Positions 1-8,167 of a stretch of DNA of 64,000 nucleotides are shown in pieces. This DNA comes from DASTEQ01 sp040905185 (GTDB lineage Bacteria > Chloroflexota > Limnocylindria > QHBO01), in assembly GCA_040905185.1 (NCBI GenBank), contig JBBDRZ010000003.1, forward strand, positions 124,001-188,000. Direction: 5' to 3'. The number at the start of each line of letters is the position of its first letter. Position 1 is the first letter of the stretch. The notes below the pieces were generated by a model that worked only from the letters and a program-made list of their open reading frames with translations, was not told the DNA's origin and searched no databases. The position numbers were made by a program, and so were the translations under genes.

Positions 1-1
1 C

Positions 2-679
2 AGCGGAGTTCTGGGGCGCGCCATCGAGAGGGGCGTGGTGGCGGTGGAGCTGCACGACCTGCGCGAGCACGGGCTCGGTCGGCACCGAACGGTTGACGAC
101 ACCCCGTATGGCGGGGGAGCGGGAATGATCCTGCGGCCGGAGCCGCTTGCGGCGGCCATCGGACCGTTCCGCGCGGCGGGCGTCCCGGTCATCCTCCTCG
201 ACCCTGCCGGCGAACGTCTGACCGATGGGCTGACTCGTGAGCTCGCACGCGAGTCCCGGCTGGCGCTGGTCTGCGGCCGATATGAAGGGGTCGACGAGCG
301 GGTCCGGGCATCGGTGGACCGCGAGTTGAGCATCGGCGACTACGTCCTGACCGGCGGCGAGCTGCCCGCCATGGTCGTTATCGACGCCGTAAGCCGCCTC
401 GTGCCGGGAGTCATCGACCCCGCCTCTTCTGCTGGCGACTCGTTCGCGGGCGGCCTGCTGGAGCATCCGCAGTACACCCGCCCCGAGAAGTTCGAGGGCA
501 TGCCTGTGCCGTCCATCCTCCTGTCGGGCCACCATGGCCAGATAGATGCCTGGCGCCGCCAGGAGGCCCTGCGTCGCACCTTCGATCGCCGTCCCGACCT
601 GCTCGACCAGGCCCCCCTGACCGATGCGGATCGACGGGAGATCGAACGCCTTCGGTCCAGCGACCCGGCGGCCGAATGA
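2..679 (+). CDS. trmD: tRNA (guanine-N1)-methyltransferase TrmD, 5'-truncated by window edge
   Basis: TrmD methylates G37 of tRNAs next to the anticodon, using S-adenosylmethionine, and so prevents frameshifting. The visible protein has the SPOUT trefoil-knot motifs CGRYEGVDERV and GDYVLTGGELPAMVVIDA and the early motif TVDDTPYGGGAGM, in family order. The reading frame is open to the first bases of the window (SGVLGRAIERG aligns with the usual N-terminal region), so the true start lies upstream and the internal GTG near base 35 is not the start. It is followed by rplS as in many bacteria (rpsP-rimM-trmD-rplS), but a promoter lies between them. Confidence 0.95.
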   Translation, partial: SGVLGRAIERGVVAVELHDLREHGLGRHRTVDDTPYGGGAGMILRPEPLAAAIGPFRAAGVPVILLDPAGERLTDGLTRELARESRLALVCGRYEGVDERVRASVDRELSIGDYVLTGGELPAMVVIDAVSRLVPGVIDPASSAGDSFAGGLLEHPQYTRPEKFEGMPVPSILLSGHHGQIDAWRRQEALRRTFDRRPDLLDQAPLTDADRREIERLRSSDPAAE

Positions 680-691
680 CTGAGGCCCGCC

Positions 692-721
692 TTGTTGGCG
701 CCGATCGGCGGCTGCTATACT
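692..721 (+). promoter_or_regulatory. Sigma70-type promoter for rplS
   Basis: TTGTTG and TATACT are separated by 18 bases in the gap between trmD and rplS. The -10 hexamer TATACT recurs upstream of rpsB and nusA in this window, which supports it as this genome's housekeeping -10. Inferred by eye only. Confidence 0.55.
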
Positions 722-761
722 CCCCTTCATTCGCGGCCGCTCCGGCGGTCGCGTTGTTGCG

Positions 762-795
762 TCAGCCCTCAGCTGACAATCCGGCGCTAAGCCGG
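762..795 (+). promoter_or_regulatory. Tandem hairpins in rplS 5' leader
   Basis: Two short perfect inverted repeats lie between the promoter and the rplS ribosome binding site: TCAGC-cctca-GCTGA and CCGGC-gctaa-GCCGG, each a 5-bp stem with a 5-base loop and only 4 bases apart. Ribosomal-protein leaders, including L19 leaders in other phyla, are often autoregulatory RNA structures. Whether this one binds L19 is unknown. Confidence 0.35.
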
Positions 796-816
796 CCGTA
801 AGCGAGGATCGCGAGC

Positions 817-1164
817 ATGGACCCAATCCAGGAGCTGGAACGTGAGCAGCTCCGCGACGTGCCGCAGATTGCGCCCGGTGACACCGTGCGCGTCTCGGTC
901 AAGGTCGTCGAGGGTACGCGCGAGCGGATCCAGGTCTTCGAGGGAACCGTCATGCGCATGCGCGGCGGTGGCCTGAATCAGACCATCACCGTGCGTCGCA
1001 TCAGCAGTGGCGTGGGTGTGGAGCGCACGTTCCCGGTCCACGCTCCTCGCGTCGACAAGATCGAGGTCGTCCGCCACGGTATCGCGCGTCGCGCCCAGCT
1101 CTACTTCCTCCGCGGCCGGATCGGCAAGGCTGCCACCCTCCGCGAGCGTCGCCCCACGCGCTGA
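817..1164 (+). CDS. rplS: Large ribosomal subunit protein bL19
   Basis: bL19 is a 50S protein at the 30S interface. The 115-aa product has the usual family length and shows PGDTVRVSVKVVEGTRERIQ, the RMRGGGLNQTITVR segment and the SGVGVERTFPVHAPR block, all hallmarks of the SH3-like fold of L19. The start ATG is preceded by a GCGAGG Shine-Dalgarno-like sequence. The gene has its own promoter and a structured leader, so it can be transcribed apart from trmD. Confidence 0.97.
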   Translation: MDPIQELEREQLRDVPQIAPGDTVRVSVKVVEGTRERIQVFEGTVMRMRGGGLNQTITVRRISSGVGVERTFPVHAPRVDKIEVVRHGIARRAQLYFLRGRIGKAATLRERRPTR

Positions 1165-1168
1165 CCTG

Positions 1169-1909
1169 ATGGGCGCCAGGGCCTCGGCCCTCACCGCTCG
1201 CCGGCGCCCCGTCCACCGACCCCGCGACGCCCACCTGGGCCACGAATATGAACTGCGGCGCGCCGGCTTTCGGAGCATCGCCGGCCTGGATGAGGTCGGC
1301 CGGGGCTCGCTGGCCGGGCCGGTCGTGGCGGCGGCCGTCATGCTGCCGGCCCGCCCCCGGATCCGCGGGCTGCGGGACAGCAAGGTCCTCGCCCGCTCAC
1401 GCCGCGAGTCGCTGTACGAAGAGATCGTGGCCCGCGCGGACGCAATTGGGGTTGGCTGCGTGGAGGTCGAGGTCATTGACCGGATCAACATCCTGGAGGC
1501 CACGCGGCTGGCCATGCGCGAGGCGCTGGCCCATCTCCCCCGACCACCGGATCACCTGCTCATCGATGCCCTGACCCTTCGGGAGGCGGCGTATCCGCAG
1601 CGAGCGATCATCGACGGAGACGCGATCTCGGCCTCCATTGCCGCCGCGTCCATCGTGGCCAAGGTCACGCGTGACCGCATCTGCGACGAGATGGACGCCC
1701 ACTTCCCGGGCTACGGCTTCGCTCGTCACAAGGGCTACGGGACGCGCCGGCATTACGCAGCCCTCATCCGCGAGGGGCCCTGCGCGTGGCACCGTCGTTC
1801 GTTCGCGCCGATCCGGATGCTGCTGGCCGGCGTCCAGCTGCCGCTTGACCTGGAGTTCGCGGACTTCCCCCTGGTTGACGAGGCCACGTTCGAACCCATT
1901 GACGACTGA
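1169..1909 (+). CDS. rnhB: Ribonuclease HII
   Basis: RNase HII cleaves RNA in RNA-DNA hybrids and at single ribonucleotides in DNA. The 246-aa protein contains GLDEVGRG with catalytic D41 and E42, the third acidic residue in LLIDALT (D133), and SIVAKVTRDR (D169), so the DEDD site is complete. I chose the ATG 4 bases after the rplS stop; an upstream in-frame ATG lies inside rplS and would add unrelated sequence. The next gene is a YraN nuclease-like protein, a frequent neighbour of rnhB. Confidence 0.93.
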   Translation: MGARASALTARRRPVHRPRDAHLGHEYELRRAGFRSIAGLDEVGRGSLAGPVVAAAVMLPARPRIRGLRDSKVLARSRRESLYEEIVARADAIGVGCVEVEVIDRINILEATRLAMREALAHLPRPPDHLLIDALTLREAAYPQRAIIDGDAISASIAAASIVAKVTRDRICDEMDAHFPGYGFARHKGYGTRRHYAALIREGPCAWHRRSFAPIRMLLAGVQLPLDLEFADFPLVDEATFEPIDD

Positions 1910-1912
1910 GCC

Positions 1913-2284
1913 ATGCCCGATCCTCGTCATGAGCTGGGGCTTGCCGCGGAGCGGGCGGTTGCCGACTGGCTGACGGCTCAGGAGTGGAGGATCCTGGCGT
2001 CCCGCCACCGCTCCTCGGAGGGAGAGATCGACCTCGTCGCCCTCGACCCGCATCGGTGCCTGGTCGCGGTCGAGGTCAGGCTCCGGCGCACCGGTCGAAC
2101 CGGCGACGCCGTCGCGTCGATGCGCCCTCGGCATCTCCGACGGGTGAGTGCCGCCCTGGTGGCGTTTTCGCGCGGCCGGGCCATCCCGCATGACGGCCTG
2201 CGCGTCGACCTGGTGGCCGTCGTCCCCGGGCCGCGCCCCCGAACGTGGCGGCTGACCCGCGTGCCGGCGGTCGACGCCTGGTGA
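1913..2284 (+). CDS. YraN/UPF0102 family endonuclease-like protein
   Basis: The 123-aa protein belongs to the YraN (UPF0102) family, which has a restriction-endonuclease-like fold and is often linked to rnhB and DNA repair or recombination. The visible core is SSEGEIDLVALDPHRCLVAVEVRLR, which fits the family pattern GEIDL-x(n)-VEVK-x-R, except that the usual lysine of VEVK is Arg here. That could affect metal-dependent catalysis. It starts 3 bases after the rnhB stop and is clearly co-transcribed with it. The exact substrate of this family is unsettled. Confidence 0.85.
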   Translation: MPDPRHELGLAAERAVADWLTAQEWRILASRHRSSEGEIDLVALDPHRCLVAVEVRLRRTGRTGDAVASMRPRHLRRVSAALVAFSRGRAIPHDGLRVDLVAVVPGPRPRTWRLTRVPAVDAW

Positions 2285-2291
2285 CCCGCCC

Positions 2292-3386
2292 TCAGCGGCT
2301 GAAGATCCCTTCCAGGGCCAGGATGGTCTCGACGTACGGAACCGTGGACACCAGGACGCCGATCTGGTCGACCGAGGCCATGCCCTGGAAATAGGCGGCC
2401 AGGGTCTTCGCCGTGTCGCCCTGGTATCGGACCAGGTAGTGGGCCAGAAGACGAACGCCGGCGCGCGCATTCCAGCGCGGATCGCCGATGGCGGGCGCCT
2501 CGTGGAGCATGGAGCCCGCCACCCAGTCAGCGGTGTCGGGCATGAGCTGCATGAGCCCCACCGCGCCCGCGCCTGACACCACGCCCGGCTGCCAGCCGGA
2601 CTCGTGCCAGGCCACGGCCAGGACCAGGGGGCCCGGGACCCCGAACTCACCCGCTGCCTCGAGGAGGATCCCGCGCGCCTCGGTTCGTTGGGCGACCCTG
2701 GCGGCCATGTCGGCCGGCATGCTCGAGTTCGTGACGGCACCTGGGGCGGACGCCGGAACTGGGGCGCCGGGGATCACCAGGCCCTGACCGGTGCGAATGA
2801 AGGACGGGTTGGCCAGCAGGTTCGCCTCCACCAGCGCCTCGACCGTGGTGCCGTACAGGCGCGAGATGGCCCACAGCGTCTCGCCCGCCTGTACGACGTG
2901 CTCCCGGATGGGGGCGGGGGCAGGCGGTGCCGGAGCGGCGGCCGGTTGCGGCGGCGCCAGCTGCGGAATGGCCAGCGTCTGGCCGATCCGGATGAGCGAC
3001 GGGTTGGAGATCTGATTCGCCTCGACAAGGGCCGGCACCGTGGTTCCATATTGGACCGCGATGCCCCACAGCGTTTCGTCCGGCTGGACGACGTGGATGA
3101 TGGGCGCGGGGGGCGCGGGGGCGGCCGGAGGCGGCGACGAAGGAGCCGACGGGGGATGCAGCACGATGCGCTGCCCGATCCGGATGAGCGACGGATCCGA
3201 AATCCCGTTGAGTGCCACCAGGGCATCGACCGTCGTTCCATGCTCCAGCGCAATGCCCCACAACGTGTCACCGCGCTGGACGATGAGGTCGTCCCCTGCG
3301 GCCGCGGGGGTCGCCACCGACGTCAGCAGGACCACCGCCAGCACGCTGCGGGCGACGGAACGTCGGGTAGGGGCGAATCGAAGCAT
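2292..3386 (-). CDS. Secreted LysM (x3) lytic transglycosylase
   Basis: A predicted exported cell-wall enzyme. After a signal peptide (LRFAPTRRSVARSVLAVVLL...ATPAAAG) come three LysM peptidoglycan-binding repeats, each with the pattern V(Q)xGDTLWxIxxxYGTTVxALVxxN...SLIRIGQ, separated by Pro/Ala-rich linkers. A C-terminal SLT-type domain follows, with the catalytic-Glu motif AWHESGW and the GLMQLMPDTA motif. I chose the internal ATG that has GGAGG 5 bases upstream and directly precedes the signal peptide; an ATG 57 bases farther upstream is possible. It converges on yraN and diverges from rpsB. Confidence 0.9.
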   Translation of the reverse strand: MLRFAPTRRSVARSVLAVVLLTSVATPAAAGDDLIVQRGDTLWGIALEHGTTVDALVALNGISDPSLIRIGQRIVLHPPSAPSSPPPAAPAPPAPIIHVVQPDETLWGIAVQYGTTVPALVEANQISNPSLIRIGQTLAIPQLAPPQPAAAPAPPAPAPIREHVVQAGETLWAISRLYGTTVEALVEANLLANPSFIRTGQGLVIPGAPVPASAPGAVTNSSMPADMAARVAQRTEARGILLEAAGEFGVPGPLVLAVAWHESGWQPGVVSGAGAVGLMQLMPDTADWVAGSMLHEAPAIGDPRWNARAGVRLLAHYLVRYQGDTAKTLAAYFQGMASVDQIGVLVSTVPYVETILALEGIFSR

Positions 3387-3465
3387 CCATTCCTCCAGGG
3401 GCGCCAGCGAACGGATGCTCGACGCTCGCATGGATGCGTTCAATGGCCGTTGTGGTGGGGTGCGG

Positions 3466-3479
3466 GGTACTTCGGTACC
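3466..3479. other. UUCG-tetraloop hairpin in divergent LysM/rpsB spacer
   Basis: GGTAC-TTCG-GTACC is a perfect 5-bp stem closed by a C(UUCG)G-type tetraloop, which reads the same way structurally on either strand. It lies upstream of the rpsB promoter and in the probable 5' region of the LysM gene. No T-tract follows, so a terminator role is weak. Confidence 0.35.
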
Positions 3480-3536
3480 GTTGCGTGCGCCTCGTCAGCG
3501 GCCCAAAGGACGGTGACGGGCGTGCAATCCGCGACT

Positions 3537-3578
3537 GCTATACTCGCGCCAGATCCGGCCCGGGTGCACCGAGCCGGA
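3537..3578 (+). promoter_or_regulatory. rpsB promoter (extended -10 TGCTATACT) and leader stem
   Basis: TGC-TATACT forms an extended -10 without an obvious -35. Just downstream, TCCGGC and GCCGGA form a 6-bp stem over a 13-base loop. The leader to the rpsB start is about 135 bases long, longer than usual for this compact genome, so it is a plausible site for S2 autoregulation. Inference from sequence pattern only. Confidence 0.45.
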
Positions 3579-3685
3579 CGATCCATCTCACAGGCCTCCC
3601 GATTCGCAGGTCTACGGTGCCCACTCTCGACCGGGTCGACCGATGCGAAGCTGACGGGGGCCGAGGAAGACAACCGGAGGAATCT

Positions 3686-4615
3686 ATGGCTGCCGCCAGC
3701 ATGAAGCAGCTGCTCGAAGCGGGCGTCCACTTCGGACACCAGGCCCGCCGCTGGAATCCCAAGATGCGCGAGTACATCTTTGCTGAGCGCAACGGGATCC
3801 ACATCATCGACCTCGCCCAGACCGTATCGCGGCTTGACGCCGCGCTCGAGTTCGTGCGGGAGACGACCCGGCGCAGCGAGTCGGTCCTGTTCGTGGGCAC
3901 CAAGAAGCAGGCGCAGGAAGCGGTGCGCGAAGAGTCCACCCGCGCAGGGCAGCACTACGTCGACACGCGCTGGCTGGGCGGTCTGCTGACCAACTTCATG
4001 ACCATCAAGCGCCGCATCCAGCGCCTCGAGGCACTCGAGGCCCGCCGCGAAGCAGGCGAGTTCGAACGGCTCACCAAGAAGGAAGCCGGCAAGCTCACCG
4101 AGGAGATCGAGCGCCTGAACAAGGCCATGGGCGGCATCCGCCGCATGCGCCGGCTGCCGGGCGCCGTGTTCGTGGTGGACCCCCATCGGGAGGCGATCGC
4201 GGTCCGCGAGGCGCGCCGCCTCGAGATCCCGGTGGTCGCCATCACCGATACCAACTGCGACCCGGACCTCATCGACTGGGTGATCCCCGCCAACGACGAT
4301 GCCATTCGATCGGTGCGTTTGTTGTGCGCCCTGGTCGCCGATGCCTCCCTGGCCGGACAGGCCGAGCGCCAGGCACGCATCGACGAGGAGATGGAGCAGG
4401 TCGAGGCGTTGCCGCCGGTGGATGAGGCCGCGCTGGGCCCAGACGCAGATTACAGCGCGGCGCTGGCCTCGGGCGAGGCCCTGGTCTTCGAGCCCGAGCC
4501 CGAGGAGGACGAAGAGACCGAGCGGCGCGCACGGGCCCGTCGGGCGGCCAGCATCGAGTTCGATGACAGCCTGGATGGCGAGCCGGTCGAGGACGTGGTC
4601 GAGGAACCGGCGTGA
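3686..4615 (+). CDS. rpsB: Small ribosomal subunit protein uS2
   Basis: uS2 is a late-binding 30S protein. The start is fixed by CGGAGG upstream of the ATG and by the family opening KQLLEAGVHFGHQARRWNPKM. Further family blocks are GIHIIDLAQT, RWLGGLLTNF and VFVVDPHREAIAVREA. At 309 aa it is about 50-60 residues longer than typical S2. The extra part is a C-terminal Glu/Asp-rich tail of low complexity. It heads rpsB-tsf-pyrH-frr-uppS-cdsA-dxr-rseP. Confidence 0.97.
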   Translation: MAAASMKQLLEAGVHFGHQARRWNPKMREYIFAERNGIHIIDLAQTVSRLDAALEFVRETTRRSESVLFVGTKKQAQEAVREESTRAGQHYVDTRWLGGLLTNFMTIKRRIQRLEALEARREAGEFERLTKKEAGKLTEEIERLNKAMGGIRRMRRLPGAVFVVDPHREAIAVREARRLEIPVVAITDTNCDPDLIDWVIPANDDAIRSVRLLCALVADASLAGQAERQARIDEEMEQVEALPPVDEAALGPDADYSAALASGEALVFEPEPEEDEETERRARARRAASIEFDDSLDGEPVEDVVEEPA

Positions 4616-5262
4616 CCATGGACACCAAACCTCTCGTGAGTCCGGCCGACGTCAAGGCGCTGCGCGAACAGACCGGGGCGGGGGTGATGGACTGCAAGCG
4701 CGCTCTCGAGGCGTCCGCCGGCGATTTCGATGCGGCCGTCGCTTTCCTCCGCGAAAAGGGGTTGGCCACGGCCCGCCAGAAGGCCGATCGGGTCGCCCTC
4801 GAAGGGGTGATCGCCGCCTACATTCATCACGGATCGCGCCTGGGCGTCCTGCTCGAGCTGAACTGCGAGACGGACTTCGTGGCCCGCACCGATGACTTCC
4901 AGCAGCTTGCCCGCGAGCTGGCGATGCAGGTCGCCGGCCTGTCCCCGCAATGGGTTTCGCGCGACGACGTGCCGGCCGAGATCGTGGCGGACCAGCGGGA
5001 GCGCTTCGCGGCCGAGGCGGCCGCCACAAGCCGGCCAGCAGACCAGGTGGAGGACATCGTCCAGGGCAAGCTCGACAAGTGGTACGAATCGGTCTGCCTC
5101 CTTGAGATGTCGCACCGCGGCACGGATCGGCGCATCGGCGACCTCGTCACCGACAAGATCGGCCTGCTGGGGGAGAACATCCGCGTCGCGCGCTTCGCCC
5201 GGATGGCGGTGGGGGAGACCGCGCCCGACTCGGACCAGGAACCCCTCCGGCCCGGCGCATGA
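4612..5262 (+). CDS. tsf: Elongation factor Ts
   Basis: EF-Ts recycles EF-Tu by nucleotide exchange. The protein has the N-terminal UBA-like domain (VKALREQTGAGVMDCKRALE) and the core motif LLELNCETDFVARTDDF. At 216 aa it is a short EF-Ts, like those of Thermus or cyanobacteria, with a reduced dimerisation/C-terminal part compared with E. coli (283 aa). The GTG overlapping the rpsB stop (GTGA) has GAGGAA at ideal distance; an ATG two codons later is the alternative start. Confidence 0.95.
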   Translation: MTMDTKPLVSPADVKALREQTGAGVMDCKRALEASAGDFDAAVAFLREKGLATARQKADRVALEGVIAAYIHHGSRLGVLLELNCETDFVARTDDFQQLARELAMQVAGLSPQWVSRDDVPAEIVADQRERFAAEAAATSRPADQVEDIVQGKLDKWYESVCLLEMSHRGTDRRIGDLVTDKIGLLGENIRVARFARMAVGETAPDSDQEPLRPGA

Positions 5263-6005
5263 GCCCGCAGCCGGCGGCTGGCGCGGACGGGCCCCGACGG
5301 GCGCTGCTCAAGCTGTCGGGTGAAGCGCTCATGGGCGAACGCCCGTACGGGATCGATCCCGAGGTCGCGCGCCGGATCGCGGGGGAGGCCGCCCAGGCCC
5401 ATGCCGACGGGATCCAGGTCGCGATCGTGGTCGGTGGCGGCAACATCTTCCGCGGCCTGGCGGCGGCCTCGGCCGGCATGGATCGGTCGACGGCCGATTA
5501 CATGGGCATGCTGGCGACCGTGATGAACGGGCTGGCCCTGCAGGACGCACTAGAACAGGCCGGGGCGCCAACTCGGGTCATGAGCGCCATCGCCATGAAC
5601 GAGATCTGCGAGCCGTATATCCGGCGGCGGGCGATCCGGCACCTGGAGAAGCGCCGGGTGGTGATCCTGGTCGCCGGTACCGGCAACCCGTATTTCACGA
5701 CCGATACCGCGGCGACCCTTCGAGCCGTGGAGATCGGGGCCCAGGTCATTCTGAAGGCCACCCGCGTGGACGGGGTCTATGACGCCGATCCGGAGCGCGA
5801 GCCAGACGCCCGGCGCTACGCGCAGATTGGCTACACCGAGGTGCTGGCCCATCGGCTCCAGGCCCTGGACGCCACCGCGGTCAGCCTGGCCATGGACAAT
5901 CGGATGCCGATCGTCGTGTTCAACATGACGGTGGACGGCAACATCCTGCGCGTCCTGCGCGGGGAGGCGATTGGGACCCTGATCAGCGAGGAGGTGCCGG
6001 CGTGA
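5259..6005 (+). CDS. pyrH: Uridylate kinase (UMP kinase)
   Basis: PyrH phosphorylates UMP to UDP and belongs to the amino-acid-kinase fold. Visible motifs are LLKLSGEALMG near the N terminus, VVGGGNIFRG, the UMP site around ADYMGMLATVMNGLALQD, and GTGNPYFTTDTAATLRAVE. The length of 248 aa is standard. Its ATG overlaps the tsf stop by four bases, so translation is probably coupled. Placement between tsf and frr is conserved across bacteria. Confidence 0.97.
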   Translation: MSPQPAAGADGPRRALLKLSGEALMGERPYGIDPEVARRIAGEAAQAHADGIQVAIVVGGGNIFRGLAAASAGMDRSTADYMGMLATVMNGLALQDALEQAGAPTRVMSAIAMNEICEPYIRRRAIRHLEKRRVVILVAGTGNPYFTTDTAATLRAVEIGAQVILKATRVDGVYDADPEREPDARRYAQIGYTEVLAHRLQALDATAVSLAMDNRMPIVVFNMTVDGNILRVLRGEAIGTLISEEVPA

Positions 6006-6559
6006 GCCACGAGGCGTTGCGCACGATCGAGCCCAAGATGCAACGCGCGGTAGAGGCCATGGAGCGCGACTTTGCCGGCATACGGACCGGCCGGGCCTCG
6101 ACGGCCCTGGTCGAGCGGATCGCGGTTGATTACTACGGAACGTCGACGCCGCTCAACCAGCTGGCCGGCATCTCGACGCCCGACGCGCATCTCATCGTCA
6201 TCCAACCCTGGGACCGGGGGGCGCTGCCCGCCATCGAGAAGGCCATCACGCGCAGCGACATCGGCCTGGTGCCGAACGTCGATGGGACCGTCGTGCGGCT
6301 GCATGTGCCACCGCTGTCCGAAGAGCGACGCCACGAGCTGGTGCGACAGGTCCGTCGCCGTCTGGAAGAGGCCCGGGTCGAGATCCGGAACTTTCGCCGC
6401 GAGGCCGCGGACGAGCTGAAGCGGGCCCTCCGGGAGGGAAGCCTGGGCGAGGATGAGGAGCGCCGCGAGCTCGAGCATCTCCAGCGGCTCACCGATGGGT
6501 TCGTCGAGATGGCGGAGGCCCGCGGCGAACGCAAAGAGACGGAGATCATGGAGGTCTGA
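6002..6559 (+). CDS. frr: Ribosome recycling factor
   Basis: RRF splits post-termination ribosomes together with EF-G. The 185-aa product has family length and the motifs FAGIRTGRAS, YYGTSTPLNQLA, WDRGALPAIEKAI and the C-terminal ETEIMEV tail. It starts with GTG in a GTGA overlap with pyrH. The end of the gene contains GGAGG, which probably serves as the ribosome binding site of uppS. Confidence 0.97.
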   Translation: MSHEALRTIEPKMQRAVEAMERDFAGIRTGRASTALVERIAVDYYGTSTPLNQLAGISTPDAHLIVIQPWDRGALPAIEKAITRSDIGLVPNVDGTVVRLHVPPLSEERRHELVRQVRRRLEEARVEIRNFRREAADELKRALREGSLGEDEERRELEHLQRLTDGFVEMAEARGERKETEIMEV

Positions 6560-6563
6560 CCGC

Positions 6564-7256
6564 CTGTCGGAATCCGAGGGCCCGCGTCACGTCGCGATCA
6601 TCATGGACGGCAACCGCCGCTGGGCGGCGGCGCGTGGCCTGCCCGGCATTGCCGGTCATGTCCAGGGCGTGGAAGCGATTCGACCGGTCGTCAAGCACGC
6701 GCCCGACTGCGGGATCGAGGTCCTGAGCCTGTACGTGTTCAGCCGCGAGAACTGGACCCGGACCGAGGCGGAGGTCAACGGGCTGTTCTCCCTGGTGGAC
6801 AGCGCGGTGCGCCAGCACACCGATGAGCTCATCGACGAGGGAGTATCGGTCCAGGTCATCGGCCGGCTGCACGAGGCACCGTCAGATGTGCAGCGCTCCA
6901 TCCGCGAGGCGGAGGAGCGGACCCGAGGCGGGGCCCGCATGCGGTTGAACATCGCATTCAACTACTCGGGGCGGTCGGAGATCATCGATGCCGTGCGGGC
7001 GCTCGTCGCGGCCGGAGTGCCCGCCATCGAGATCGACGAGCCGGCCCTGGCCGCGCAGCTGTACACCGCCGGGCAGCCGGACCCGGACCTCATCATCCGC
7101 ACCGGGGGAGAGCACCGGACCAGCAACTTCCTGTTGTGGCAGGGCGCGTATGCCGAGCTGGTGGTGTCGGATCGCCTGTGGCCCGACTTCACGCCAGCCG
7201 ATCTGGACGCGGCCCTGGAGGAGTACGCGGGGCGTCATCGGCGGTTCGGGGGCTGA
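6564..7256 (+). CDS. uppS: Undecaprenyl diphosphate synthase (cis-prenyltransferase)
   Basis: UppS builds the C55 lipid carrier for cell-wall synthesis. Motifs HVAIIMDGNRRWA (catalytic Asp), SLYVFSRENW, NIAFNYSGRSEI and PDLIIRTGGEHRTSNFLLWQ are all present. No ATG, GTG or TTG lies between the frr stop and the first conserved residues. The best supported start is a rare CTG 8 bases after GGAGGT. The alternative is an in-frame ATG inside frr (near 6495 or 6453), which would add 23-37 atypical residues. The C-terminal boundary is certain; the start is not. Confidence 0.88.
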   Translation: MSESEGPRHVAIIMDGNRRWAAARGLPGIAGHVQGVEAIRPVVKHAPDCGIEVLSLYVFSRENWTRTEAEVNGLFSLVDSAVRQHTDELIDEGVSVQVIGRLHEAPSDVQRSIREAEERTRGGARMRLNIAFNYSGRSEIIDAVRALVAAGVPAIEIDEPALAAQLYTAGQPDPDLIIRTGGEHRTSNFLLWQGAYAELVVSDRLWPDFTPADLDAALEEYAGRHRRFGG

Positions 7257-7261
7257 TCGCT

Positions 7262-8167
7262 GTGCTCCGCACTCGGGTCCTGACAGCGCTCGTCCTGGCG
7301 CCCATCGTCGTGGCTATCGCCTGGTTCCGCGAGCCGTGGCTGAGCGTCGGCGTCCTCCTGGTCGTGGCCCTGGCCCTCGGCGAGGCCGTCGACCTGCTAA
7401 ACGCGGCCGGCTGGGCGGTGCCCCGCGCCGCCACCTACGCCGCGGGTCTGCTGGTCACCGGGTTTGCGCTCATCGGTCTTCAGTCAGCTGCGGCCCCGCT
7501 GTTCCTGGGCGCGTCCGTGCAGATTCAGCCCTTCAGCTGGCCCTTCGCGATCTTCGTATTTGCCGTCATCGGTCTCGCGGGCGCGGCCTTGCGCAATGCG
7601 GATCCGCGGATCGGCCTCCAGGCATGGGTGGGGTCGGTGTTCACCGTGGCCTGGCTCGGCCTCCTCGGCCCGATGCTGGCCGCGGTCGGGCACCTGGCAC
7701 CGCTGGACGGCACGGCCGGCGCTTCGCTCGGCACCTTGGGGTGGGAAGCGGGGACCGGGTGGCTCTTCGTCCTGTTCGGCCTTGTATGGAGCTGTGATAC
7801 GGGGGCCTACTTCGTCGGCCGCGCCATCGGTCGCCGCAAGCTCCACCCCCAGGTCAGCCCGGGCAAGACGGTCGAGGGGTACCTTGGCGGCATCGTGGTC
7901 GCGGCACTCGTGACGGCGGCCCTCGGGTGGCTCGTGGTCGGACTGCCGGTGCTCATCGGACTGCTCACTGGAGCCGTCACCGCCGCGATTGGCCAAGGCG
8001 GGGACCTCGCCAAATCGCTCCTCAAGCGGGCCGCGGACCGGAAGGACTCCGGCCATCTCTTCCCGGGGCATGGCGGGATGCTCGACCGGGTGGACTCGCT
8101 CCTGTTCGCGGCGCCGACGCTGATCGCTTTCGCGGTGGTGCTCGGAGGCATGTGGATCGCGCCGTGA
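7262..8167 (+). CDS. cdsA: Phosphatidate cytidylyltransferase
   Basis: CdsA makes CDP-diacylglycerol, the branch point of phospholipid synthesis, at the inner face of the membrane. The 301-aa protein has several hydrophobic segments and the signature GHLFPGHGGMLDRVDSLLFA preceded by GQGGDLAKSLLKR, plus DTGAYFVGRAIGRRKLHP with conserved Asp and Lys. The GTG start follows the uppS stop by 5 bases. Between uppS and dxr it keeps the classic order. Confidence 0.93.
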   Translation: MLRTRVLTALVLAPIVVAIAWFREPWLSVGVLLVVALALGEAVDLLNAAGWAVPRAATYAAGLLVTGFALIGLQSAAAPLFLGASVQIQPFSWPFAIFVFAVIGLAGAALRNADPRIGLQAWVGSVFTVAWLGLLGPMLAAVGHLAPLDGTAGASLGTLGWEAGTGWLFVLFGLVWSCDTGAYFVGRAIGRRKLHPQVSPGKTVEGYLGGIVVAALVTAALGWLVVGLPVLIGLLTGAVTAAIGQGGDLAKSLLKRAADRKDSGHLFPGHGGMLDRVDSLLFAAPTLIAFAVVLGGMWIAP

